Shown piece by piece: positions 5,746 to 11,935 of a stretch of 11,935 bases of DNA. The notes below the pieces were generated by a model. The model ran no database searches, was not told the origin of the DNA, and saw only the letters and a list, made by a program, of their open reading frames with translations. This stretch comes from Spirochaetaceae bacterium (lineage in GTDB: Bacteria > Spirochaetota > Spirochaetia > Treponematales > Rectinemataceae): the NCBI GenBank assembly GCA_016794765.1, contig JAEUJG010000354.1, positions 1 through 11,935 of the forward strand, in the 5' to 3' direction. A program made the position numbers and the translations under genes. Each line of letters begins with the position of its first letter. Position 1 is the stretch's first letter.

Positions 5746-7242
5746 CTACTGGAGGAGGTCGTTGATCGCGGCCGCGGCCCTTCGCCCCTCGCCCATGGCC
5801 AGGATGACGGTGGCGGCGCCGAGGACGATGTCGCCGCCGGCGTAGACCCGCTCCAGGCTGGTCTTCTGTCGTTCGTCGACGAGGATGTGGCCGCGGCGGT
5901 CCACCTTGAGGTCGGGCGTCGTCCGGGCCAGGAGGGGGTTCGATTCGTTGCCGACGGCCACGATCACGGTGTCGAAGGGCACGACGCGCTCGCTGCCGCG
6001 GATGGGCACGGGACTGCGGCGGCCCGAGGCGTCGGCCTCGCCGAGCTCGAAGGCCTGGACCTCCAGGGCGGCCGCGCGGCCGTCCTCCCCGGCCAGGACG
6101 CGGGTCGGACTCGAGAGGAAGTCGAAGGCGACGCCCTCCTCCATCGCGTGGACGACCTCCTCGGCGCGGGCGGGCATCTCCTCGCGGGTGCGCCGGTACA
6201 GGACGCGGACCTCCTCCGCGCCGAGGCGCAGGGCGGTGCGGGCGGCGTCCATCGCGACGTTGCCGCCGCCGAGGACGGCGACGCGCCGGCTCGGGTAGAT
6301 GGGGGTCGCGGCGCGGCCGCGGTCCCAGGCCTTCATCAGGTTGGCCCGCGTCAGGTACTCGTTCGCGCTGAAGACGCCGACGAGGTTCTCGCCGGGCATG
6401 TCCATGAACTTCGGGAGGCCCGCGCCGGTGCCGACGAAGACCGCGTCAAAGCCGTCTTCCGACAGGAGGGCCTTGAGCTGGCGCGTTCGCCCGACGAGGA
6501 AGTTGAGCTCGAAGCGCACGCCCATGGAGGCGAGGGTCTCGGCCTCCAGCCGGACCAGGTCCTTGGGCAGGCGGAACTCGGGGATGCCGTAGACCATGAC
6601 CCCGCCGGCCTTCTGGAAGGCCTCGTAGACCACGACCTCGTGGCCCTCGCGGCGGAGGTCGGCGGCGCAGGTGAGGCCGGCGGGACCCGATCCGACGACG
6701 GCCACGCGGCGGCCGCTCGGGGTCGGCGCCTCGGGCAGCTCGCAGAGGCCGCAGGCGCGCTCGCGGTCGGCGACGAAGCGCTCCAGGCGGCCGATCTGCA
6801 CGGCGCGCTCCACGCCGCCCAGGGACTTGCCGACGGTGCAGGTCTCCTGGCACTGCTTCTCCTGGGGGCAGACGCGCCCGCAGATGGAAGGGAGGAGGTT
6901 GGTGCGCTTGATGACGCGCGCCGCGCCCGGGTAGTCGCCGGCGGCGACGAGCTTCACGAAGCCCGGGATGTCCACGCCGACGGGGCAGCCGGCGACGCAG
7001 GGCGCGTTCCGGCAGCCGAGGCAGCGCTCGGCCTCCACGCGGGCCTGTTCCTCGGAATAGCCCTCCGCCACCTCGAAGACGTTGGCCGACCGCGCGGCGG
7101 GGTCCTGGCAGGGCATGTCCTGGGCCGGGATCGCCAGGCGGTCGCGGGGGCCGAGGTCGCGGCCCCCGAGCCGTATGGCCGCTATGCGCTCGAGCTCGAC
7201 CTTGGCCGCGCGCCTGAGTTCCCCGAAGTCGGCGCCGCTCAT
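5746..7242 (-). CDS. nfnB: NfnB-type large subunit of NADH-dependent ferredoxin:NADP+ oxidoreductase
   Basis: This 498-residue flavo-iron-sulfur protein is of the GltD/NfnB family. Residues 74-86 (CLGCRNAPCVAGC) and 121-135 (CGRVCPQEKQCQETC) provide the cysteines for two [4Fe-4S] clusters. VVGSGPAGL (183-190) is the FAD-binding Rossmann turn and VLGGGNVAMDAARTALRLG (323-341) with YRRTREEMPA binds the second nucleotide. YAGGDIVLGAATVILAMGEGRRAA (467-490) is the conserved FAD-contacting end. The gene directly follows nfnA with a 4-bp ATGA overlap, which argues for the electron-bifurcating Nfn transhydrogenase rather than GltD of glutamate synthase: no GltB-like subunit is nearby. In characterised Nfn, NADPH oxidation at this subunit bifurcates electrons to ferredoxin and NAD+. 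GGGGAGG (7249-7255) lies 6 bases before the ATG. A SudA-like role is the main alternative. Confidence 0.92.
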   Translation of the reverse strand: MSGADFGELRRAAKVELERIAAIRLGGRDLGPRDRLAIPAQDMPCQDPAARSANVFEVAEGYSEEQARVEAERCLGCRNAPCVAGCPVGVDIPGFVKLVAAGDYPGAARVIKRTNLLPSICGRVCPQEKQCQETCTVGKSLGGVERAVQIGRLERFVADRERACGLCELPEAPTPSGRRVAVVGSGPAGLTCAADLRREGHEVVVYEAFQKAGGVMVYGIPEFRLPKDLVRLEAETLASMGVRFELNFLVGRTRQLKALLSEDGFDAVFVGTGAGLPKFMDMPGENLVGVFSANEYLTRANLMKAWDRGRAATPIYPSRRVAVLGGGNVAMDAARTALRLGAEEVRVLYRRTREEMPARAEEVVHAMEEGVAFDFLSSPTRVLAGEDGRAAALEVQAFELGEADASGRRSPVPIRGSERVVPFDTVIVAVGNESNPLLARTTPDLKVDRRGHILVDERQKTSLERVYAGGDIVLGAATVILAMGEGRRAAAAINDLLQ

Positions 7243-8120
7243 CGCTCGCCTCCCCGCGCCGCGGCGGCGGCCTCGGCCGACAGGCGGTCGGCGTCCATGG
7301 CCAGGTGGCAGGCGTGGTGGGCCTCCTCCTCCAGGGACTTGTAGGAGCGCAGGCGGGCCATCATCTGGTCCCAGTCCACGAGGTGGCCGTCGAATTCGGG
7401 GCCGTCCACGCAGACGAACTTGGTCTCGCCGCCCACGGAGACGCGGCAGCCGCCGCACATGCCCGTGCCGTCGATCATGATGGTGTTGAGGGAGACCAGG
7501 GTCCGCACGCCGAAGGGCCGCGTCGCCTCCGCGCAGAATTTCATCATGATCGGCGGACCGACGGCCACGACGAGGTCGGGCTTGGGGCTGGAGCCGCAGA
7601 GCTCCTTCAGGGGGTCGGTGACGAGGGCCTTGCGGCCCTCGCTGCCGTCGTCGGTGACGACGATGAGCTCGTCGGCGATCCCGCCGAGCTCCTCCCGCAT
7701 GACGAGGAGGTCCTTCGTCCGGGCGCCGGCGATCACGCTGAGGCGGTTCCCCGCGTCCTTGAGGGCGCGGGCGATCGGGTGGAGGGGCGCGAGGCCGATG
7801 CCGCCGCCGACGCAGACGGCCCAGCCGAACCGCTCCACGTGGGTCGGGTTCCCCAGGGGGCCGAGGAGGACGATCTCGTCGCCCGGCTCCTTCAGGGCCA
7901 GGGCGTGGGTGCTGGCGCCGACGGTCTGGAAGATGAGGCTCACCGTCCCGCGCGCGGGATCGGCGTCGGCGATGGTGAGGGGGATCCGCTCGCCGAAGTC
8001 GGCGTCGGCCTGCACTATGACGAACTGTCCGGCCTTGCGCTCGCGGGCGACGTTGGGCGATTCCACCTCGAGGCGGTAGACCTCCCCGGAGAGGCGCCGC
8101 TTGGCGGCTATGCGGGCCAT
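7239..8120 (-). CDS. nfnA: NfnA-type small subunit, FAD/NAD-binding with [2Fe-2S] cluster
   Basis: The 293-residue protein is a ferredoxin-NADP reductase-like subunit. The N-terminal flavin barrel (about 1-95) includes GQFVIVQ and ERIPLTIAD, with LLGPLGNP closing it. The nucleotide-binding half starts with VGGGIGLAPLHPIA (104-117) and continues through GPPIMMKF. DGTGMCGGC (217-225) plus C237 (KFVCVDGPEFDGH) form the [2Fe-2S] site; in characterised Nfn small subunits one ligand is an aspartate, and D217 is a candidate here. It pairs with NfnB to couple NADH/NAD+ with NADPH and ferredoxin in the cytoplasm. The start ATG abuts the stop of the chemotaxis gene (TAGATG) with only a weak G-rich sequence upstream, so translation probably depends on the gene before it. 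Its stop overlaps the nfnB start. Confidence 0.92.
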   Translation of the reverse strand: MARIAAKRRLSGEVYRLEVESPNVARERKAGQFVIVQADADFGERIPLTIADADPARGTVSLIFQTVGASTHALALKEPGDEIVLLGPLGNPTHVERFGWAVCVGGGIGLAPLHPIARALKDAGNRLSVIAGARTKDLLVMREELGGIADELIVVTDDGSEGRKALVTDPLKELCGSSPKPDLVVAVGPPIMMKFCAEATRPFGVRTLVSLNTIMIDGTGMCGGCRVSVGGETKFVCVDGPEFDGHLVDWDQMMARLRSYKSLEEEAHHACHLAMDADRLSAEAAAAARGGER

Positions 8121-10016
8121 CTAGCGGCCCCCGAGGCGGAACATGCCGACGGCGGCCTCGAGGCCTTCCACGAGGCCGCGGTTCCGCGCGGCCTCCTCGC
8201 CGACGAGGCCGACGACGCGACCCAGGGATTGGGTGGAGCCGGCGCTCTCCTGCACGGCTTCGACGATGTCGTCAGAGGCCGCTACGATGCGGTTCATCGC
8301 TTCCTCCATGAGTTTGGATTCGCTCAGTTGTTCTTCGGTCAGCGTCTTGATGCCCTGGGTGGCGTCGGTGAGGGCCTGGACGCTGCGGAGGATCTCCTCC
8401 GCGCCTTCCCGCTGTTCGTTCATCGAGGCCGCGATGGTGCGGACGAGCTCGCCGGTCTCCCCGACGCCCTCGGTGATGCGCGCGAAGGCCGCGCCCGCCC
8501 GGTCCGCCAGGCCGGCCCCGCGCTCGATCTTCTGGTTCATCCCCTGGATGAGGCCCACGATCTCCTTGGCGCTGCGCGCCGCGGATTCCGCGAGGCCGCG
8601 GACCTCGTCGGCGACCACCGCGAAGCCCGAACCGGCCTCTCCGGCGTGGGCGGCCTCGATGGCGGCGTTCATCGCGAGGAGATTGGTCTGCGCGGCGATC
8701 TTGGAGATGACGCCGATGATCTCCTTCACCGAGCGGGAGGCGGCTTCGATTTCGCCTATCGCGCCCAAGGAGGCCCTCAGCGCCTCGCCGCCCTCGTCGC
8801 TGGCGGCTCGGAGCCTTCCCGCCAGTTCGTCCGCCTGCGCGGAAATGCGGGAGACCGACGCTATGTTCGCCGCCATCTCCGCGACCGAGGCCCCGCTCTG
8901 CTCCACGGCGCTCGCCTGGTCCGCCACGCGGCCGGCGACGCGGTCGATGGAGCCGACCATGCGGGCGATCTCCCCGCCGGCGGCTTCGACGGCGCCGGCC
9001 TGCCGCTCCGAGGCGGCGCGCATCGCGGCGACGGCCCCGTCCAGGGCCGCCACGGCGCCCTCCGCGTGTTCGGAGGACGTGGCGAGGGAAGCGGAGCCGG
9101 AGTGCACGGCGTCCGAAAGGTCGCGGACCTTGAGGAGGGTCTCGGCTATCGCGTCCAGGAAGCGGTTGAGCGAGCCCGCGAGGCGGCCGAGCTCGTCGCC
9201 CCGCTCGATCGCCACGCGGCGCCCGAGGTCGCCGCCGCCGGAGAGCACCTCGCCGAGGCGCTCCTCAAGGCCGTCCAGCCTGCGCCCGAGGGTCGCGCCG
9301 ATGCCGAGGAACAGCGTCAGCGACCAGGCGAGGAGGAGGAGGGAGAGGGCGCCGGCCTTGAGCACGAAGGACCCCAGGGTCAATTCCCCGGCTCCGGCGA
9401 GCTCGATGGCGGAAAGGCCGCCCACGCCGAGAAGGACCGCGAGGAGGAAGACGCTGGCCCCTCCCGCCAGGACGATGCGGCCGCGGATGCTCGCGGAGCG
9501 GGTCGAGGGGGGCAGTTGCCGGAGGCGAAGGGCGACGATGGGCGCCCGGAGGGTCTCCTCCACGAAAACGATCGTCTGGACGGCGGCCATGAGGCCGATG
9601 GCGAGATTGATCGCGAGGATCTTGGCGACGAAAAGGCCGCCGCCCGGCGCCGAGAAGCTCCCCTTGGCGACCAGGGAAAAAAGCGGGCCGATGATGAAGG
9701 CGAAGACGATGAAAACGAGGACAAGCCTGGTCGTCTTCCCGAGAACGGCGTGGGCCGCCAGGCGCTCGGTTTCGGAAGGATCCTCGCCCCGGGCGATCGC
9801 GGCGTCAATCTTGGCTAGGGGGGCAAGGATGCGCCACAAGGCCAGGCCCGCGGCCGACTCCAAGGCCAGGACGATCACGGAGAACGAAGGCAGGGCTCGA
9901 AGTATCTCGCCGAAATCCCTCGTGATGAAGACGCCCCGGTACAGTTGCATGCCGTAAACGGCGAGCAAAGTGACGCCGAAAAGCCGGAACAGGGCCTTGA
10001 GGCGAAAATCCTTCAT
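8121..10016 (-). CDS. Methyl-accepting chemotaxis protein with six predicted TM segments
   Basis: The 631-residue receptor has about six hydrophobic segments (roughly 7-30, 44-66, 96-116, 127-152, 180-205, 216-243) with only short loops, so it lacks a large periplasmic sensor domain. A HAMP-like linker follows (about 241-295, GGGDLGRRVAIERGDELGRL). The cytoplasmic signalling coiled coil then runs to the end, with the highly conserved hairpin tip NAAIEAAHAGEAGSGFAVVA (450-469) continuing into DEVRGLAESAARSAKEI. It should relay to CheA/CheW at the inner membrane. No CheR-binding pentapeptide is seen at the C-terminus. The start at 10016 has GGAGG 9 bases upstream (10026-10030); the frame stays open further but without signals. 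It is the first gene of an apparent operon with nfnA and nfnB, with 0 bp to nfnA. The signal it senses is unknown. Confidence 0.92.
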   Translation of the reverse strand: MKDFRLKALFRLFGVTLLAVYGMQLYRGVFITRDFGEILRALPSFSVIVLALESAAGLALWRILAPLAKIDAAIARGEDPSETERLAAHAVLGKTTRLVLVFIVFAFIIGPLFSLVAKGSFSAPGGGLFVAKILAINLAIGLMAAVQTIVFVEETLRAPIVALRLRQLPPSTRSASIRGRIVLAGGASVFLLAVLLGVGGLSAIELAGAGELTLGSFVLKAGALSLLLLAWSLTLFLGIGATLGRRLDGLEERLGEVLSGGGDLGRRVAIERGDELGRLAGSLNRFLDAIAETLLKVRDLSDAVHSGSASLATSSEHAEGAVAALDGAVAAMRAASERQAGAVEAAGGEIARMVGSIDRVAGRVADQASAVEQSGASVAEMAANIASVSRISAQADELAGRLRAASDEGGEALRASLGAIGEIEAASRSVKEIIGVISKIAAQTNLLAMNAAIEAAHAGEAGSGFAVVADEVRGLAESAARSAKEIVGLIQGMNQKIERGAGLADRAGAAFARITEGVGETGELVRTIAASMNEQREGAEEILRSVQALTDATQGIKTLTEEQLSESKLMEEAMNRIVAASDDIVEAVQESAGSTQSLGRVVGLVGEEAARNRGLVEGLEAAVGMFRLGGR

Positions 10017-10085
10017 CCGTAGGTTCCTCCCTTGGATCGTGTGCCGACGCCGCCAGGCGCGGTGGCTCCTTGCCGCCGGCTCCCT

Positions 10086-10114
10086 ATCATAGACACTTTT
10101 CTTCCATTTGTAAA
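10086..10114 (-). promoter_or_regulatory. Promoter of the chemotaxis-nfnAB operon
   Basis: On the minus strand TTTACA (10109-10114), 17 bases, TATGAT (10086-10091): 5 of 6 consensus matches in each box with ideal spacing, in an AT-rich island. It predicts a leader of about 60 bases before the ATG at 10016. No other promoter is visible before nfnA. Confidence 0.8.
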
Positions 10115-10134
10115 ACCCGGGCGCCGCGCCCGGG
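10112..10134 (-). terminator. Terminator-like hairpin just upstream of the operon promoter
   Basis: On the minus strand CCCGGGCG (10127-10134) pairs with CGCCCGGG (10116-10123) over a 3-base loop and is followed by TTTT (10112-10115), overlapping the -35 box of the operon promoter. No minus-strand gene lies upstream in the window. It could stop antisense transcription from the phosphorylase side, or act as a DNA-level operator between the divergent promoters. Confidence 0.55.
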
Positions 10135-10160
10135 ACGCGCCCGCCCGGACGCGAGGGGGG

Positions 10161-10189
10161 ATGACCGAGGCGGGCGGCGAGGCTATGAT
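10161..10189 (+). promoter_or_regulatory. Promoter of the nucleoside phosphorylase gene
   Basis: ATGACC (10161-10166), 17 bases, TATGAT (10184-10189). The predicted leader is about 40 bases, with GAGG (10228-10231) as a modest ribosome-binding site 5 bases before the ATG. Confidence 0.6.
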
Positions 10190-10236
10190 TCCCCGCAGGC
10201 GGAGCCCGCGAGGCGCCGCCCGCAAGCGAGGTCCCC

Positions 10237-11010
10237 ATGCCCGTCCCCCTCGAACCGGACAAGTACCGCTCCTCCCCCTTCTTCAATCCGGAGGACTTCA
10301 TCGGCTACATCCGCCGCCTGGGCCGCCTCGGCTCCCGGGCCGCGCCGGAGGCCGTCATCCTCTCCTACCAGCGCAGCCTCTTCGACTACGCCGCGCACGA
10401 GGTGCCTTCGACGCCGGCCGACGGCTACTTTTCCAAGCAGATGCGCTACCTCGACGGCACGGAAGGCCGCGTCGCCATCGTCGGCGGCTTCGGCGTGGGA
10501 GCTCCGGCGGCGGCGGTGATGCTGGAAGAGCTCATCGCCTTCGGCGTCAGGCGCTTCGTCTCCGTCGGCACCGCGGGAAGCCTCGTCGCCTCCATCCCGC
10601 CGGGTTCCCTCGTGCTCTGCGACAGCGCCCTCCGCGACGAGGGCACCTCCTACCACTACGTGCCCGGCGGCGGCCTCGCCTACCCTTCCGAGGTCCTGAC
10701 GGAAAAGCTCTCCGAGGCCCTGTCCGCGCGCGGCCTGGCCCACGCCCGCGGCCCCGCCTGGACCCTCGACGCCATCTACCGCGAGACCCCGGAGGAGGTC
10801 CGCCGCTTCCGGGACGAGGGCGCCCTCGTCGCCGAAATGGAGGCCGCGGCCCTCTTCACCGTGGCCCGCTTCCGCGAGGTCGAGATAGCCGCCTGTTTCA
10901 GCGTAAGCGACACCCTGGCCGAGCTCTCCTGGCGCCCCGAGTTCCACGCGGAGACCACGGAGGCCGGCCTCAAGCTCATCTTCGAAGCCGCCCTGGACGC
11001 CGTCTCGTAA
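10237..11010 (+). CDS. Nucleoside phosphorylase, PNP/UDP (uridine phosphorylase-like) family
   Basis: The 257-residue protein has the family landmarks in order: VGGFGVGAPAAAVMLEEL (82-99, phosphate-binding loop), VSVGTAGSL (109-116, GTAG base/ribose region), RDEGTSYHY (133-141), VAEMEAAALFTVA (198-210, the M-E ribose-binding pair) and VSDTL (223-227, catalytic-acid region). Such enzymes split nucleosides with phosphate. RDEGTSYHY and the overall length resemble uridine phosphorylase-like members more than MTA/SAH nucleosidase, yet base specificity cannot be fixed by eye. There is no signal peptide, so it is cytoplasmic. The N-terminus is slightly longer than usual, with SSPFFNPEDFIGYIRR preceding the core. 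The gene is divergent from the chemotaxis-nfn operon, with its own promoter and a strong terminator, so it is monocistronic. Confidence 0.88.
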   Translation: MPVPLEPDKYRSSPFFNPEDFIGYIRRLGRLGSRAAPEAVILSYQRSLFDYAAHEVPSTPADGYFSKQMRYLDGTEGRVAIVGGFGVGAPAAAVMLEELIAFGVRRFVSVGTAGSLVASIPPGSLVLCDSALRDEGTSYHYVPGGGLAYPSEVLTEKLSEALSARGLAHARGPAWTLDAIYRETPEEVRRFRDEGALVAEMEAAALFTVARFREVEIAACFSVSDTLAELSWRPEFHAETTEAGLKLIFEAALDAVS

Positions 11011-11039
11011 ACCGGCGCCGCCGTCTCGCAAACCGACGC
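10999..11039 (+). repeat. Tandem copy of the phosphorylase gene's 3' end across the stop
   Basis: Positions 10999-11018 and 11020-11039 match at 18 of 20 bases, offset by 21 bp. The first copy contains the TAA stop; the second has CAA at that place. The duplication is in frame with the gene. Confidence 0.8.
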
Positions 11040-11056
11040 GGTTGTCGCGTTGGATC

Positions 11057-11090
11057 AAGCCCGGGGTGCGTTTCGCGTCCCGGGCTTTTT
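11057..11090 (+). terminator. Intrinsic terminator of the phosphorylase gene
   Basis: AAGCCCGGG (11057-11065) and CCCGGGCTT (11079-11087) form a perfect 9-bp stem with a 13-base loop and a T-run (11086-11090). It isolates the phosphorylase from cysteine synthase. Confidence 0.92.
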
Positions 11091-11095
11091 GTCAG

Positions 11096-11101
11096 TATAC
11101 T
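11096..11101 (+). promoter_or_regulatory. Probable -10 box of the cysteine synthase gene
   Basis: TATACT lies five bases after the terminator T-run. The -35 position falls inside the terminator hairpin and shows no consensus there, so the promoter is either activator-dependent or weak. The leader of about 27 bases carries AAGGAG (11121-11126). Confidence 0.5.
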
Positions 11102-11134
11102 TTCCTTAAGACGTCAATCGAAGGAGAGAACCTC

Positions 11135-11935
11135 ATGCCCATAGCCCCCTCCCTCCTCGCCCTCGTCGGCGAGACCCCGCTCGTGTACCTCAACAAGGTC
11201 GGCGCCGGCCTCGGCGCGCGCATCGCCGTGAAGCTGGAAACCCGGAATCCCCTGGCGAGCGTCAAGGACAGGATCGGGCTCGCCATCGTGGAGGCGGCCG
11301 AGCGCGACGGCCTCCTCAAGCCCGGCGGCACCCTGGTGGAGGCGACGAGCGGCAACACGGGCATCGCGTTGGCTTGGGTCGGCGCGGTCAAGGCCTACCG
11401 AGTCGTCCTCGTCATGCCGGACACGATGAGCATCGAGCGCCGCAAGCTCCTCGCGGCCCTCGGCGCCACGCTGGAACTCTCCCCGGGCAGCGAAGGCATG
11501 GCGGGCGCGGTCCGGCGCGCCGAGGAAATCGCCCGCACGACGCCGGGCGCCATCCTGGCGCGGCAGTTCGAGAACGCGGCCAATCCGGCGGCGCACCGCA
11601 AGGGCACCGCGGAGGAGATCTGGCGGGACAGCGAGGGCAAGGTGGACGTCTTCGTAGCGGCCGTCGGGACCGGCGGCACGCTGACGGGCGCCGGGGGCCG
11701 GCTCAAGGAGCTCAAGCCCGGACTCCGCGTCGTCGCCGTCGAACCGGCGGAGTCCCCCCTCCTCTCGCAGGGCAAGGCGGGTCCCCACAAGATCCAGGGC
11801 ATCGGCGCGAACTTCGTCCCGCCCATCCTGGACCGGACGGTGGCCGACGAGATCGAGACCGTGACGGCCCACGAGGCGGGAGAGATCTCGCGGCGGCTCG
11901 CGCGCGAGGAGGGTATCCTCTGCGGCATTTCCGCG
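11135..11935 (+). CDS. cysK: Cysteine synthase (O-acetylserine sulfhydrylase), cut by the right edge
   Basis: The visible 267 residues form a fold-type II PLP enzyme that makes cysteine from O-acetylserine and sulfide. NPLASVKDRIG (38-48) has the PLP-binding K44. EATSGNTGIALA (69-80) holds the substrate loop, and VGTGGTLTG (177-185) is the phosphate-binding loop. HKIQGIGANFVPPIL (218-232) is the conserved cysteine-synthase segment, and GILCGISA (260-267) is where the window ends. Family members are about 300-320 residues, so some 40 residues are missing. No haem or CBS domain is seen, so cystathionine beta-synthase is less likely. CysK versus CysM cannot be settled fully, but ASVKDR and GIGANFVP favour CysK. 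AAGGAG lies 8 bases before the ATG, and the gene is separated from the phosphorylase by a terminator. Confidence 0.93.
   Translation, partial: MPIAPSLLALVGETPLVYLNKVGAGLGARIAVKLETRNPLASVKDRIGLAIVEAAERDGLLKPGGTLVEATSGNTGIALAWVGAVKAYRVVLVMPDTMSIERRKLLAALGATLELSPGSEGMAGAVRRAEEIARTTPGAILARQFENAANPAAHRKGTAEEIWRDSEGKVDVFVAAVGTGGTLTGAGGRLKELKPGLRVVAVEPAESPLLSQGKAGPHKIQGIGANFVPPILDRTVADEIETVTAHEAGEISRRLAREEGILCGISA

Noticed and set aside
5746..7242. Reading the large flavoprotein as glutamate synthase small subunit (gltD).
   Set aside because: No GltB-type large subunit is present, and the adjacent overlapping gene is an NfnA-type [2Fe-2S] subunit.
5539..7344. Plus-strand open frame of 601 codons opposite nfnB.
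   Set aside because: It mirrors the codons of nfnB, shows no domain or signal, and runs into the intergenic hairpins.
7305..9818. Very long plus-strand open frame (837 codons) opposite nfnA and the chemotaxis receptor.
   Set aside because: It is antisense to two clearly conserved genes, has a composition dominated by Gly/Ala/Asp/Glu/Arg, and has no ribosome-binding site. Extreme GC content leaves antisense frames open.
10017..10301. 5' extension of the chemotaxis receptor to 10301.
   Set aside because: It would overlap the operon promoter, the hairpin and the divergent phosphorylase start. ATG 10016 has a good GGAGG and begins the first TM segment.

Overview
The window is a strongly GC-rich bacterial chromosomal segment with short intergenic gaps. 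It carries ten protein-coding genes and no rRNA, tRNA, CRISPR array or transposase that I could recognise. The mix (two lipoprotein-type exported proteins, a secreted TPR protein, a chemotaxis receptor, a SprA-type putative metalloprotease, and an NfnAB-type bifurcating transhydrogenase) suits a motile, diderm, probably anaerobic or fermentative bacterium. A GC-rich member of the Spirochaetota is my best guess, but this is inference from gene content, not from a marker gene.

Layout, left to right. 1-1039 (-): SprA-related putative zinc metalloprotease, cut by the left edge. 1239-1961 (+): RluA-family pseudouridine synthase, divergent from it. 2068-2787 (-): histidine-phosphatase (phosphoglycerate mutase-like) protein. 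2914-3477 (-): small lipoprotein of unknown function with its own promoter and terminator. 3592-4686 (+): HExxH aminopeptidase-family lipoprotein, divergent from the small lipoprotein. 4868-5539 (-): exported TPR protein, facing the aminopeptidase across a strong two-way terminator. 10016-5746 (-): an apparent three-gene operon, methyl-accepting chemotaxis protein > nfnA > nfnB, with junctions of 0 bp and -4 bp. 10237-11010 (+): nucleoside phosphorylase of the PNP/UDP family, divergent from the operon and closed by an intrinsic terminator. 11135-11935 (+): cysteine synthase, cut by the right edge.

The sequence gives unusually readable control signals because AT-rich promoter elements stand out from the GC-rich background. 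Three genes (SprA-like, histidine phosphatase, aminopeptidase) have a -10 box placed so close to the ATG that their mRNAs would be leaderless or nearly so. All three lack a convincing Shine-Dalgarno sequence, while most other genes have one. Two genes (TPR protein, phosphorylase) carry a degenerate tandem copy of their own 3' end just beyond the stop codon.

The most interesting biological link is the fusion of a six-TM chemotaxis receptor with the Nfn transhydrogenase in one transcription unit, which suggests coupling between taxis and NAD(P)H/ferredoxin redox state. No wholly new multi-gene system is evident. The rest of the window looks like ordinary housekeeping and envelope genes.
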